The position numbers were made by a program, and so were the translations under genes. Positions 27,296-35,453 of a stretch of DNA of 64,000 nt are shown in pieces (position 1 is the first letter of the stretch; the number at the start of each line of letters is the position of its first letter). The stretch covers positions 682,001 to 746,000 of the forward strand of contig NZ_QFYQ01000001.1 of NCBI RefSeq assembly GCF_003254475.1. The letters are read 5' to 3'. The DNA is from Phenylobacterium soli. GTDB lineage: Bacteria > Pseudomonadota > Alphaproteobacteria > Caulobacterales > Caulobacteraceae. The notes beneath the pieces are model-generated. The model worked only from the letters and a program-made list of their open reading frames with translations, made no database searches and was not told the origin of the DNA.

Positions 27296-27316
27296 TCGGG
27301 CCTCCGTGTCTGTCGA

Positions 27317-27356
27317 GGTCCGGCTAAGCCTTGTGTGGTCTGGCCGAAAGGTCCAG
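27317..27356. promoter_or_regulatory. Candidate MocR/PdxR operator: three GGTCYRG repeats
   Basis: GGTCCGG (27317-27323), GGTCTGG (27337-27343) and GGTCCAG (27350-27356) are direct repeats in the 67-bp spacer between the GNAT gene and the MocR regulator. MocR proteins bind pairs or triplets of such direct repeats (CTGGACC-like on the other strand). The repeats are seen; the binding is inferred. Confidence 0.45.
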
Positions 27357-27362
27357 TTTCCG

Positions 27363-28841
27363 ATGATGCAGCAGACCAGTTGGGCCGACCTCTACGCCTG
27401 GCGCCCGCCGCAGGCCGGCGAGCCGGTGATCCGCCAGGTCTACGACCAGGTGCGCGAGGCGATCCATGCGGGCGCGCTCTTGCCGGGCGGGCGCCTGCCG
27501 TCGAGCCGCGGCCTGGCCGAGCACCTCGGCGTGGCGCGGGCCAGCGTGGTGGCAGCCTACGACCTCCTCCAGGCGGAGGGCTATATCGAGGGCCGCCGCG
27601 GCTCCGGCGCCTTCGTGGCCGGCGACCTGTCCGGCGTGCTGGAGGTCCGCAGGCCCGCCGCCGAGCCCGAGCCGGCCGCCACCCCCGAGCCGCCGCCGCG
27701 GGTCCGCGAGCTCGCCGAACTGACGCTCCCGGCGGGCGCGCGCGAGCCGCAGCTCTTCACCAACGGTCGCACCCTGATGGACGCCCGCGCCCAGGACGCC
27801 TGGTCGCGCGCTACCCGCAAGGCGCTCCGCTGCCTGGATCCGATCCACTTCGGCTACACCGAGCCGGCCGGGATGGCCGAGCTGCGCGCCGTGATCGCCG
27901 ACTACCTGCGGGCCGCCCGTGGCGTCGTCTGCGAGCCCGACCAAGTGGTGCTGACCGCCGGCGCCCAGCACGCCGCCGACCTGGCGGCGCGCATCCTGCT
28001 CGAGCCCGGCGCGCCGGTGTGGGTCGAGGATCCCTGCTACGAGCCGACGTGGCGCGCCCTGACGGCCGTCGGCGCGCGGCTGCACCCGATCCCGGTGGAC
28101 CGCGCCGGCCTGGACGTGGCGGCCGGCGTGGCGATCGCGCCGGACGCGCGGATGGCCTTCATCACGCCCTCCACCCAGTATCCGCTCGGGGTCACCCTCT
28201 CCATGGCCCGACGCCTTGAGCTCATCGCCTGGGCCAGGGCGGCCGGCGCCTGGATCGTCGAGGACGACTACGCCTCGGAGTTCCGCTACTCGGGCCCGCC
28301 GCTGGCCTCGCTCCAGGGCCTCGATGGCGGCGAGCGGGTGATCTACGTGGGCACCTTCAACAAGTCGCTCTTCCCGGGGCTGCGGCTGGGTTACCTCGTG
28401 GCGCCGAAGCCCCTCGCCGCCGCCTTCGCCACCGCCCGCGGCCTGGTCGACCGCCAGCCGCCGACCATCTCCCAGGCGATCGTGCTGGAGTTCATGCAAA
28501 GCGGCGACTTCGCCGCCCACGTGCGCCGCCGCCGCCTGGCCTACCGCGACCAGCGCGACGCGCTCGTGGCGGCCCTCGAGGGCGAGCTCGCCGATCTCCT
28601 CGAGGTCGACGTTCCCGACCAGGGCATGCACCTCATGGCCTTCCTGCAGGACGGGCGGTCGGACGTCGCCGTGCAGGCCGCGGCGGCCCAGCGAGGCCTC
28701 GTGGTGCGCCCGATCAGCCGGCTCTATCACGACGCGCCGCCCCGCTCGGGGCTGATGCTCGGCTTCACCGGCTTTCCGGCCCAGGCCATGCTCCCCGGCG
28801 TGGGTAGGCTGGCGCGCGTGTTGCGGGAGACGACCTGCTAG
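27363..28841 (+). CDS. MocR/PdxR-like regulator (GntR HTH + class I aminotransferase domain)
   Basis: A 492-residue fusion of an N-terminal GntR winged helix (about 15-85: VYDQVREAIHAGALLPGGRLPSSRGLAEHLGVARASVVAAYDLLQAEGYI) with a fold-type I aminotransferase-like domain (about 130-490). The PLP lysine is in YVGTFNKSLFPGLRLGY near residue 337, and VEDDYASEFRYSG holds the conserved Asp/Tyr. Such regulators use PLP as ligand or co-ligand. Next to a pyridoxamine-oxidase-fold gene, control of vitamin B6 metabolism (PdxR role) is likely but not proved. Two ATGs at 27363 and 27366 are adjacent. Confidence 0.92.
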   Translation: MMQQTSWADLYAWRPPQAGEPVIRQVYDQVREAIHAGALLPGGRLPSSRGLAEHLGVARASVVAAYDLLQAEGYIEGRRGSGAFVAGDLSGVLEVRRPAAEPEPAATPEPPPRVRELAELTLPAGAREPQLFTNGRTLMDARAQDAWSRATRKALRCLDPIHFGYTEPAGMAELRAVIADYLRAARGVVCEPDQVVLTAGAQHAADLAARILLEPGAPVWVEDPCYEPTWRALTAVGARLHPIPVDRAGLDVAAGVAIAPDARMAFITPSTQYPLGVTLSMARRLELIAWARAAGAWIVEDDYASEFRYSGPPLASLQGLDGGERVIYVGTFNKSLFPGLRLGYLVAPKPLAAAFATARGLVDRQPPTISQAIVLEFMQSGDFAAHVRRRRLAYRDQRDALVAALEGELADLLEVDVPDQGMHLMAFLQDGRSDVAVQAAAAQRGLVVRPISRLYHDAPPRSGLMLGFTGFPAQAMLPGVGRLARVLRETTC

Positions 28842-28865
28842 GGTTGAGCCCGGAAGGGGAACCCC

Positions 28866-29411
28866 ATGCGCAAGATGCTGACGCTCGCCGCCGTGACGAT
28901 GAGCCTCGTCGCCGGCGCCGCCCGGGCCGAGGTGACCGACCAGTCGCCGGCCGGCTTCGAGGTGACGGAGAAGGTCGGCATCCTCGCGCCGCGGGCCAAG
29001 GTGTGGGCGGCCCTGATGACGCCCGCCGCCTGGTGGAACAGCCAGCACAGCTGGTCGGGCGACGCCCGCAACCTGACCCTCGACCTCGCCAACGGCTGCT
29101 TCTGCGAGAAGCTGGCGGGCGGCTTCGTCCGCCACATGACGCTGACCTATGTGGACCAGGGTGCGCAGCTCAGGATGTTCGGCGGCCTCGGACCGCTGCA
29201 GTTCACCGGCGCGGCCGGGCACATGGGGATCGCCCTCAAGGACTCGCCCGGCGGCACGGACCTGACCCTCACCTACGATGTCGGCGGCTACGCCAAGGGC
29301 GGGCTGGCGGAGCACTGGGCCGCGCCGGTCGACACCGTGCTGGCCGAGCAGGTCGCCCGTCTGAAGCGGTATGTTGAGACCGGCCGGCCAGACGCCTCCG
29401 CCGCGCCGTGA
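28866..29411 (+). CDS. Exported SRPBCC (START-like) protein
   Basis: A 181-residue protein with a signal peptide (MRKMLTLAAVTMSLVAGAARA) and an SRPBCC ligand-binding fold: VGILAPRAKVWAALMTPAAWW at the start and LTLTYDVGGYAKGGLAEHWAAPVDTVL at the end. An exported member of this family could bind a hydrophobic ligand in the periplasm. GGAAGGGG precedes the start. It follows the MocR gene by 24 bases but is probably functionally separate. Confidence 0.82.
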   Translation: MRKMLTLAAVTMSLVAGAARAEVTDQSPAGFEVTEKVGILAPRAKVWAALMTPAAWWNSQHSWSGDARNLTLDLANGCFCEKLAGGFVRHMTLTYVDQGAQLRMFGGLGPLQFTGAAGHMGIALKDSPGGTDLTLTYDVGGYAKGGLAEHWAAPVDTVLAEQVARLKRYVETGRPDASAAP

Positions 29412-29428
29412 GGCGGTGTGGCGAATGG

Positions 29429-29462
29429 GCTCCGGGGAACGTGGGGGCCCGTCCCCCGGAGC
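29429..29462 (+). terminator. Hairpin terminator after the SRPBCC gene
   Basis: GCTCCGGGG (29429-29437) pairs with CCCCGGAGC (29454-29462), with extra pairing in the interior, followed by GTTTC. It lies 18 bases after the stop. Confidence 0.6.
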
Positions 29463-29542
29463 GTTTCAGGCGGCCCGCTTGGGCTGGGAGGGAGGCGAGC
29501 CGCGCTGGGACCTGAGATAGGCCGGCTCCGCCCACAAGCCCA

Positions 29543-29579
29543 ATCGATAGTTCCTGGAATTCGCATAGATGGGCTCTAT
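29543..29579 (+). promoter_or_regulatory. Candidate OxyR autoregulatory site
   Basis: ATAG-N7-CTAT (29565-29579) is a perfect OxyR half-site, ending 10 bases before the oxyR ATG. A degenerate half-site ATCG-N7-CTGG is at 29543-29557, giving the 22-base spacing expected for the two halves of the classical OxyR motif. Binding so close to the start would repress oxyR itself. Confidence 0.5.
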
Positions 29580-29588
29580 ATTCGACCC

Positions 29589-30482
29589 ATGCTGCCCACC
29601 CTTCGCCAACTCCAGTACCTGAAGCTGCTCGTCGAGAACGGCGCCTTCGGGCGGGCCGCCGAGGCGGCCCACGTCACCCAGCCCACCCTCTCGGCCGGAA
29701 TCCAGGAGCTCGAGCGCTGCCTGGGCGCTCCGGTGGTCGAGCGCTCCCGCGCGGGCGTGATCCTGACCCCGGTGGGCGAGGAGGCCCTGCGCCGCGCCCG
29801 CACCATCCTCAACGAGGCGGAGGAGCTGGTCGAGGCGGCCAAGAGCGCCTCCCAGCCGCTCAGCGGCCGGTTCCGCCTGGGCGTCATCCCGACCATCGCG
29901 CCGTTCCTGCTGCCGCGCGCCCTGCCGCTGCTGCGCGAGCGCTTCCCCAAGCTGCGCCTGTTTCTGCGCGAGGACTTGACCCACCGGCTGATCGCGGCCC
30001 TGCGCGCCGGCCAGCTCGACGCCGCCCTGATCGCCCTGCCCTACGACCTCACCGGCCTCCACTACGCTCACGTGTCGGACGACGAGCTGATGGCCGCCGT
30101 GCCCGCGAACCACCCGCTGGCCGGCCAGCAGAGCGCCACGGTCGAAGCCCTGGAGAAGGAGGACATCATCCTCCTGGAGGACGGCCACTGCCTGCGCGAG
30201 CATGCCCTTGCCGCCTGCGGACTGAAGCCGCCGAAGGCAGCGCCGGGCGAGGAGGTGTTCGCCGCCACCTCACTGCCAACCCTCGTGCAGATGGTCGGTT
30301 CGGGCCTGGGCGTCACCTTCCTGCCGGCCATGGCCATCGAGGCGGGGCTGACCGACGCCGCGCCGGTCGCGGTTCGCCCGATCGCTGCCGATCATCCCAG
30401 CCGCGAGATCGTCGTGGCCTGGCGCGCCGGGTCCAGCCGCGCCGCCGAAGGCCGCCTCCTGGCCGACACCCTGCGCACCTAG
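29589..30482 (+). CDS. oxyR: Hydrogen peroxide-inducible regulator OxyR
   Basis: LysR-type peroxide sensor of 297 residues. The N-terminal helix-turn-helix is NGAFGRAAEAAHVTQPTLSAGIQELE. The redox motif EDGHCLREHALAAC gives Cys201 and Cys210, with the same nine-residue spacing as Cys199/Cys208 of E. coli OxyR; VGSGLGVTFLPAMA is the usual dimer-domain motif. The start at 29589 follows the ATAG/CTAT box. No catalase or peroxiredoxin gene lies next to it in the window. Confidence 0.94.
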   Translation: MLPTLRQLQYLKLLVENGAFGRAAEAAHVTQPTLSAGIQELERCLGAPVVERSRAGVILTPVGEEALRRARTILNEAEELVEAAKSASQPLSGRFRLGVIPTIAPFLLPRALPLLRERFPKLRLFLREDLTHRLIAALRAGQLDAALIALPYDLTGLHYAHVSDDELMAAVPANHPLAGQQSATVEALEKEDIILLEDGHCLREHALAACGLKPPKAAPGEEVFAATSLPTLVQMVGSGLGVTFLPAMAIEAGLTDAAPVAVRPIAADHPSREIVVAWRAGSSRAAEGRLLADTLRT

Positions 30483-30494
30483 ATACATTTAGAC

Positions 30495-30553
30495 TATATC
30501 GAAAGTGCTTGCGCTTCGATGCGATCTCGATATATCTGCAATATCGATATATC
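30495..30553. promoter_or_regulatory. Operator array upstream of the PadR gene
   Basis: TCGATATATC occurs twice in direct orientation (30527-30536, 30544-30553), each containing the palindrome GATATATC. An inverted partial copy, TATATCGA, is at 30495-30502. This AT-rich array lies between oxyR and the PadR ATG (30572), with TTGCGC at 30509-30514 as a possible -35. It looks like an autoregulatory PadR operator overlapping the promoter. Confidence 0.6.
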
Positions 30554-30571
30554 GCGATAGGAGCGAAAACG

Positions 30572-31159
30572 ATGTGGCATCACCACAGACACGACCGTTA
30601 TGAAGAGCGCATCCGCGACCCCCGGAGCTATGGGATGAGCCGTGACTGGACCCGACACGCAGAGCGCCATGGGCGCGGCCGCATGCGCGGCGGCCGTCGG
30701 CTGGGCCGGCTGCTGGAGCACGGCGACCTCCGCTTCGTGGTCCTGGCCCTGCTCGCCGAGCAGCCGCGCCACGGCTACGAGCTGATCAAGGAGCTGGAGG
30801 AGCGCACCGGCGGCGCCTACCGCCCCAGCGCCGGGGTCATCTATCCGACCCTAGCCATGCTGGAAGACGAGGGCCTCGTCCGCCAGGCCGGCGGCGAGAC
30901 CGGCCGCAAGCTCTACGAGCCGACCGACGAGGGCAAGAAGCTCACCGAGGAGACCCGCACCCACGTGGAGGCGATCTTCGCCCGCATGGCCGAGGTGGCG
31001 GAGAGCTCGGAGTCCAGCCGCCCGCGCATCGGCCGCGCCATGGCCAATCTGGGCATGGCCCTGCAGGCGCGGCTGTCGCGCCGCCCGATCACGCCCGAGG
31101 AGATCGACCGCATCGTCAACATCCTCGACGACACCGCCGCGGCGATCGAGAAGAGCTGA
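30572..31159 (+). CDS. PadR-family regulator with His-rich N-terminus (YqjI-like)
   Basis: A 195-residue protein. The first 45 residues are rich in His, Arg and Tyr (MWHHHRHDRYEER, then HAERHGRGRMRGGRR); a PadR winged helix follows (about 48-130: DLRFVVLALLAEQPRHGYELIKELEERTGGAYRPSAGVIYPTLAMLEDEGLV), then a C-terminal dimerisation helix ending near AIEKS. E. coli YqjI has the same layout and senses nickel/iron through its His-rich extension. GATAGGAGC lies before the ATG. No yqjH-like reductase gene is adjacent, so the target is unknown apart from likely self-control. Confidence 0.88.
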   Translation: MWHHHRHDRYEERIRDPRSYGMSRDWTRHAERHGRGRMRGGRRLGRLLEHGDLRFVVLALLAEQPRHGYELIKELEERTGGAYRPSAGVIYPTLAMLEDEGLVRQAGGETGRKLYEPTDEGKKLTEETRTHVEAIFARMAEVAESSESSRPRIGRAMANLGMALQARLSRRPITPEEIDRIVNILDDTAAAIEKS

Positions 31160-31161
31160 GG

Positions 31162-31182
31162 CCTTCGGATCCTCCCCGAAGG
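31162..31182. terminator. Hairpin between the PadR gene and the peptidase gene
   Basis: CCTTCGG (31162-31168) pairs with CCGAAGG (31176-31182), with an alternative CCTCC/GGAGG stem overlapping it. It is the only structure in the 37-base convergent spacer; no U-tract follows. Confidence 0.45.
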
Positions 31183-31196
31183 AGGGGCGTCTCGGC

Positions 31197-33284
31197 TCAG
31201 TCCATCAGCTTCTGGGCCAGGTACACATAGTGCCGGGCCCAGCGCCGGGCGTTGAGCTCCGGGTCGGCGTCGTTGGCGTGACCGCCGAAGGTCTGCTCGT
31301 AATAGAGATAGGGGATCCCCATCGCCTCCAGCCGCGCGGCGAACTTGCGGGCGTGGCCCGGATGCACGCGGTCATCGCGGGTGTTGGTGGTGATGTAGGC
31401 CTCCGGATATTTCACTCCGGGCTTCAGGTTCTGGTAGGCCGAGTACTTCTCGATGAACGCCCGGTCCTCCGGCTTGTCGGGATCGCCGTACTCGCCGACC
31501 CAGGACGCGCCGGCCGACAGGTGGTTGTAGCGCAGCATGTCGATCAGCGGGCTCTCGATGACCGCGGCGTTGAACAGCTCGGGATGCTGGGTGATCGAGA
31601 CGCTGGTCAGCACCCCGCCATTGGAGCGACCGTAGATGCCCAGGTGGTGCGGCGAGGTGATCCCACGCGCGATCAGGTCCTTGGCCACGGCCGCGAAGTC
31701 GTCGAAGGCGAGCTGGCGCTTCTCGCGCATCACCGACTGGTGCCAGGCCGGCCCGAACTCGCCGCCGCCGCGGATGTTGGCGATCACATAAGCCCCGCCG
31801 CGCTCCAGCCAGATCTTGCCCATCTCCGGCAGGTAGATCGGCGGCTTGGCGAGCTCGAAGCCGCCGTAGCCGTACACGATGGTGGGCGTGGAGCCGTCGG
31901 CCTTCATCGCCTTCGGCCGGACCAGGAAGTAGGGGATCTTGGTCCCGTCGGTGGAGGTCGCCCAGAACTGCTCGACCACGTCCTTCGACGCGTCGAAGCG
32001 AGCCGGCAGCTGCTTCAGCTTCGCGGCCCGGCCGGACGCGGTGTCGGCGAGCCACAGGGCCGTCGGCTCGAGGAAGCCCTCGACATTGGCGAACAGCTGG
32101 TCGCTGTCCCCGGCGGCGTCCACCAGCACGACGTTGGCGTCCTTCGGCAGCGGCAGCCGCTTCGCCGTCCAGCGACCGCCCGCATAGGCATAGACGTCCA
32201 GCGCCCCCTTCACGTCTTCCAGGAGGTCGACCGCCAGCCGGTCCCTGGTCGCGGCCACTGACTGGATCGCCTGGCGTGGGCCCGGCTGGAACACCAGCGT
32301 CGGCTGGGCGGCGGCCGGGTCGCGCTTCAGGGTCGCGAGGTCGTAGGCGATCAGGGCGCCGGCGCCGAAGCCATGCCAGGCCTCCTGCAGGGTGAAGACC
32401 GCCTGGCCGGCCACATAGTCCTGGTACTCGGCCTTCAGCGGCAGCGGGATGCGCGTCGGCGCCCCGATCGAAGGCTTGTCGCCGACGAGGTAGAACTCGT
32501 TTTCGAAGAAGGTGACGCCGCGGCGGATCATCACCGCGTCGGCCCTGCCGCCCGCGCCCCGCAGGACCACGCCCTGGGCCGAGACGTCGGTCTCGGTCCC
32601 GCGATAGACCTCCCGCGGCGCGCCCGCGCGGCCGACCAGCTTGACCACGTAGCCGTAGCCCGAGGCGGTGACCTCGCCGGGCGTCCACTCGCGGTCGGCC
32701 AGCAGGGTGTCGCGATCCACCCATTCGACGTTCTGCTTGCCGTCGGCGAACTGGAAGCCGCCGTCGACGAAGCGCTTCGCCACCGTGTCGAATTCGCGCA
32801 CCTCGACCGCGTCCGAGCCCCCGTTGGAGAGGCTGACCAGGCAGAGCCGCTCATCCGGCTTCAGGCAGGTCGCGCCCTTCCAGATCCAGTTCTTGCCCTC
32901 GGTCTTGGAGAGGGCGTCGAGATCCAGCAGCGTCTCCCACTGCGGCGCCGCCGAGCGGTAGGAGGAAAGGCTCGCGTGCCGCCACAGCCCGTGCACGTGG
33001 GCGCCGTCCTGCCAGAAGTTGTCGACCCCGCCGGCCCGGAAGTGCGGGGTCGGGATACGGTCCTGTGCGGTGAAGATCGCCAGCGCCTCCTGGTGGAAGG
33101 CCGCGTAGCGCGGGTCCTTCTCGAGCCGCTCGGCGGTGCGGGCGTTCTGCTTCTCGACCCAGGCCATCGACTTCGGCGTGTCGATGTCTTCCAGCCATTG
33201 GAAGGGATCGGGGCTGATCTCCTGCGAACGGGCGGCGGGAGCGGCAAGGACGAGCGCGGCGAGCGCCAGGGCGAGCGATTTCAT
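31197..33284 (-). CDS. Prolyl oligopeptidase family serine peptidase (S9A)
   Basis: A 695-residue exported peptidase. A signal peptide (MKSLALALAALVLAAPAARS) precedes the N-terminal DPFQWLEDIDTPKSMAWVEKQN segment typical of S9A; a beta-propeller occupies about 80-430, and the alpha/beta-hydrolase domain the rest. The triad is Ser in GIYGRSNGGVLTS (about residue 553), Asp in NTRDDRVHPGHA (about 638) and His in GGHAND (about 667). It should cleave short proline-containing peptides in the periplasm. Convergent with the PadR gene and divergent from dapF. Confidence 0.95.
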   Translation of the reverse strand: MKSLALALAALVLAAPAARSQEISPDPFQWLEDIDTPKSMAWVEKQNARTAERLEKDPRYAAFHQEALAIFTAQDRIPTPHFRAGGVDNFWQDGAHVHGLWRHASLSSYRSAAPQWETLLDLDALSKTEGKNWIWKGATCLKPDERLCLVSLSNGGSDAVEVREFDTVAKRFVDGGFQFADGKQNVEWVDRDTLLADREWTPGEVTASGYGYVVKLVGRAGAPREVYRGTETDVSAQGVVLRGAGGRADAVMIRRGVTFFENEFYLVGDKPSIGAPTRIPLPLKAEYQDYVAGQAVFTLQEAWHGFGAGALIAYDLATLKRDPAAAQPTLVFQPGPRQAIQSVAATRDRLAVDLLEDVKGALDVYAYAGGRWTAKRLPLPKDANVVLVDAAGDSDQLFANVEGFLEPTALWLADTASGRAAKLKQLPARFDASKDVVEQFWATSTDGTKIPYFLVRPKAMKADGSTPTIVYGYGGFELAKPPIYLPEMGKIWLERGGAYVIANIRGGGEFGPAWHQSVMREKRQLAFDDFAAVAKDLIARGITSPHHLGIYGRSNGGVLTSVSITQHPELFNAAVIESPLIDMLRYNHLSAGASWVGEYGDPDKPEDRAFIEKYSAYQNLKPGVKYPEAYITTNTRDDRVHPGHARKFAARLEAMGIPYLYYEQTFGGHANDADPELNARRWARHYVYLAQKLMD

Positions 33285-33366
33285 GCCCCGTTTCTAGCGT
33301 CACGAAACCGCGCCTGTCTCCCCCGCGCGTGCGCAAAGGGCGCATCTCGCCTATATGTCCGCGACC

Positions 33367-34188
33367 ATGAGCCGTCCGTTCTTGAAGATGAACGGGCTCG
33401 GCAACGACTTCGTCGTCGTCGAGGCCCGCACCCAGCCGTTCCAGCCGACGGCCGCGGAGGTGCGCGCCATCGCCGATCGCACGAGCGGCGTCGGCTGCGA
33501 CCAGCTCATCGCCATCGAGCCGGCGCCCGGCGTCGACGCGCGCGTGCGCTTCTGGAACGCCGACGGCGAGGAGGTCGGCGCCTGCGGCAACGGCACCCGC
33601 TGCGTCGGCTGGCTCCTGATGCAGTCCACCGGCAAGGACGAGGTGGTCGTCGAGACCCAGGCCGGCAAGCTCTACGCCAAAAAGGCGGGCGAGCGGCTGG
33701 TCAGCGTCGACATGGGCGAGCCGCGCCTCGCCTGGCGCGAGATCCCGCTCGCCGCCGAGCACGACACGCGCGCCCTCGACGTGGTGCTCTACGAACACCC
33801 CCAGCTCGGCGCGCCTCCCGGATGCGTGTCGATGGGCAATCCGCACGTCACCTTCTTCGTCACCGACATCGCCGAGGCGCCGATCCTTCAGGCCGGGCCG
33901 GCGATCGAGCGCCACCCGCTGTTCCCCGAGCACGTCAACGTCGGCTTCGCCCAGATGGTCGACCGCGGCCATATCCGCCTTCGGGTGTGGGAGCGCGGGG
34001 CGGGCCTGACCAGGGCCTGCGGCACCGGCGCCTGCGCGGCCCTGGTGGCCGCCGCGCGCCGCGATCTCGTCGACCGCGCCGCCACCCTCGAGCTGGACGG
34101 CGGCGAGCTGTTCATCGAGTGGCGCGACGACAACCACGTGATCATGACCGGCCCGGCGGCCGTCGACTTCGCGGGCGAGCTGCCGTGA
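33367..34188 (+). CDS. dapF: Diaminopimelate epimerase
   Basis: Converts LL- to meso-diaminopimelate for lysine and peptidoglycan. With the start at MSRPFLKMNGLGNDF (33367) the catalytic cysteines fall at 73 (ACGNGTRC) and 218 (RACGTGACA), almost the E. coli positions; a start at 33355 adds four residues. TATATG at 33350 resembles a -10, so translation may be nearly leaderless. The stop overlaps the mtaB start by four bases. Confidence 0.97.
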   Translation: MSRPFLKMNGLGNDFVVVEARTQPFQPTAAEVRAIADRTSGVGCDQLIAIEPAPGVDARVRFWNADGEEVGACGNGTRCVGWLLMQSTGKDEVVVETQAGKLYAKKAGERLVSVDMGEPRLAWREIPLAAEHDTRALDVVLYEHPQLGAPPGCVSMGNPHVTFFVTDIAEAPILQAGPAIERHPLFPEHVNVGFAQMVDRGHIRLRVWERGAGLTRACGTGACAALVAAARRDLVDRAATLELDGGELFIEWRDDNHVIMTGPAAVDFAGELP

Positions 34189-35453
34189 CCAAGGATGTCG
34201 ACATCGTCACCTTCGGCTGCCGGCTGAACGCCTATGAGAGCGAGGTCATCCGCAAGCGGGCGGCCGAGGACGGCCTGGCCGACGCGGTGGTCTTCAACAC
34301 CTGCGCGGTGACGAACGAGGCGGTTCGCCAGGCGCGCCAGGCGATCCGCAAGGCCCGCCGCGAGCGGCCCGGCGCCAAGCTGATCGTCACCGGCTGCGCG
34401 GCCCAGATCGACCCGACCGCCTTCGCCGCCATGCCCGAGGTCGACCTCGTGCTCGGCAACGCCGAAAAGAGCGAGGCGGGCGCCTATGCGCCGTCGGCCG
34501 AACCCATGCGGGTGCGGGTCAACGACATCATGAGCGTGCGCGAGACCGCCGGCCACCTGATCGACGGGCTGAAGGACCGCGCGCGCGCCTATGTCGAGGT
34601 CCAGAACGGCTGCGACCATCGCTGCACCTTCTGCATCATCCCCTACGGCCGCGGGAACTCGCGCTCGGCGGCGGCCGGCGAGATCGTCGAGCAGGTCCGT
34701 CGCCTGGCCGCCCAGGGCTACCAGGAGGTGGTGCTGACCGGCGTCGACGTGACGAGCTGGGGCGCCGACCTGCCCGGCCAGCCGAGCCTCGGCCAACTCG
34801 TCGCGCGGATCCTGAAGCTCGTGCCCGAGCTGCCGCGCCTGCGCCTCTCCTCCATCGACGCCGCCGAGATCGACCCCGATCTGCTGCGCTGCCTGGCCGA
34901 GGAGCCGCGGCTGATGCCCTACCTGCATCTCAGCCTGCAGGCCGGGGACGACATGATCCTCAAGCGCATGAAGCGCCGCCACCTGCGCGCCGACGCGCTG
35001 AAGCTGGTGGCCGAGGTGCGCGCCGTGCGTCCCGACGTCGCCTTTGGCGCCGACCTGATCGCCGGCTTCCCGACCGAGAGCGAGGCGATGTTCGAAAACA
35101 CGCTGAGGCTGGTCGAGGAGGCGGGCCTGTCCTTCCTCCACGTCTTCCCCTTCAGTCCGCGGCCCGGCACGCCGGCGGCCCGCATGCCGCAGCTGCGGCG
35201 GGATGTGGTGAAGGCGCGGGCCGCCCGCCTGCGCGCCGCCGGCGAGGCCGCCCTCGTCCGCCACCTGGACGCCCAGGTCGGTCGCAGGCTTTCCGCCCTC
35301 GTGGAGCGGGCGGCCGTGGCCCGCGCTGAAGACTTCACCGAGATCGCGTTCGAAGGCGCCGGCCAGCCGGGCGCGATCGTGCGCCTGCGCGTCACCGGCC
35401 ATGACGGCCAGCGGGCGATCGCCCATGTCGAGGCCTTGGAGGCGGCGGAATGA
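34185..35453 (+). CDS. mtaB: tRNA t6A37 methylthiotransferase MtaB
   Basis: Radical-SAM enzyme that adds a methylthio group to t6A37 in tRNAs. 422 residues from a GTG at 34185 that overlaps the dapF stop. The N-terminal cluster cysteines are in TFGCRLN, NTCAVT and TGCAAQ; the radical-SAM triad is CDHRCTFCIIP near 141; a TRAM-like region ends the protein (ERAAVARAEDFTEIAF). The MtaB subtype is inferred from the CRLNAYES start and length. Confidence 0.93.
   Translation: MTKDVDIVTFGCRLNAYESEVIRKRAAEDGLADAVVFNTCAVTNEAVRQARQAIRKARRERPGAKLIVTGCAAQIDPTAFAAMPEVDLVLGNAEKSEAGAYAPSAEPMRVRVNDIMSVRETAGHLIDGLKDRARAYVEVQNGCDHRCTFCIIPYGRGNSRSAAAGEIVEQVRRLAAQGYQEVVLTGVDVTSWGADLPGQPSLGQLVARILKLVPELPRLRLSSIDAAEIDPDLLRCLAEEPRLMPYLHLSLQAGDDMILKRMKRRHLRADALKLVAEVRAVRPDVAFGADLIAGFPTESEAMFENTLRLVEEAGLSFLHVFPFSPRPGTPAARMPQLRRDVVKARAARLRAAGEAALVRHLDAQVGRRLSALVERAAVARAEDFTEIAFEGAGQPGAIVRLRVTGHDGQRAIAHVEALEAAE

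Noticed and set aside
32373..35453. 1026-residue plus-strand frame running through the peptidase gene, the dapF region and mtaB
   Set aside because: Only its last 422 residues are a real protein (mtaB from the GTG at 34185); the earlier part is the antisense of the peptidase gene and an out-of-frame reading of dapF.
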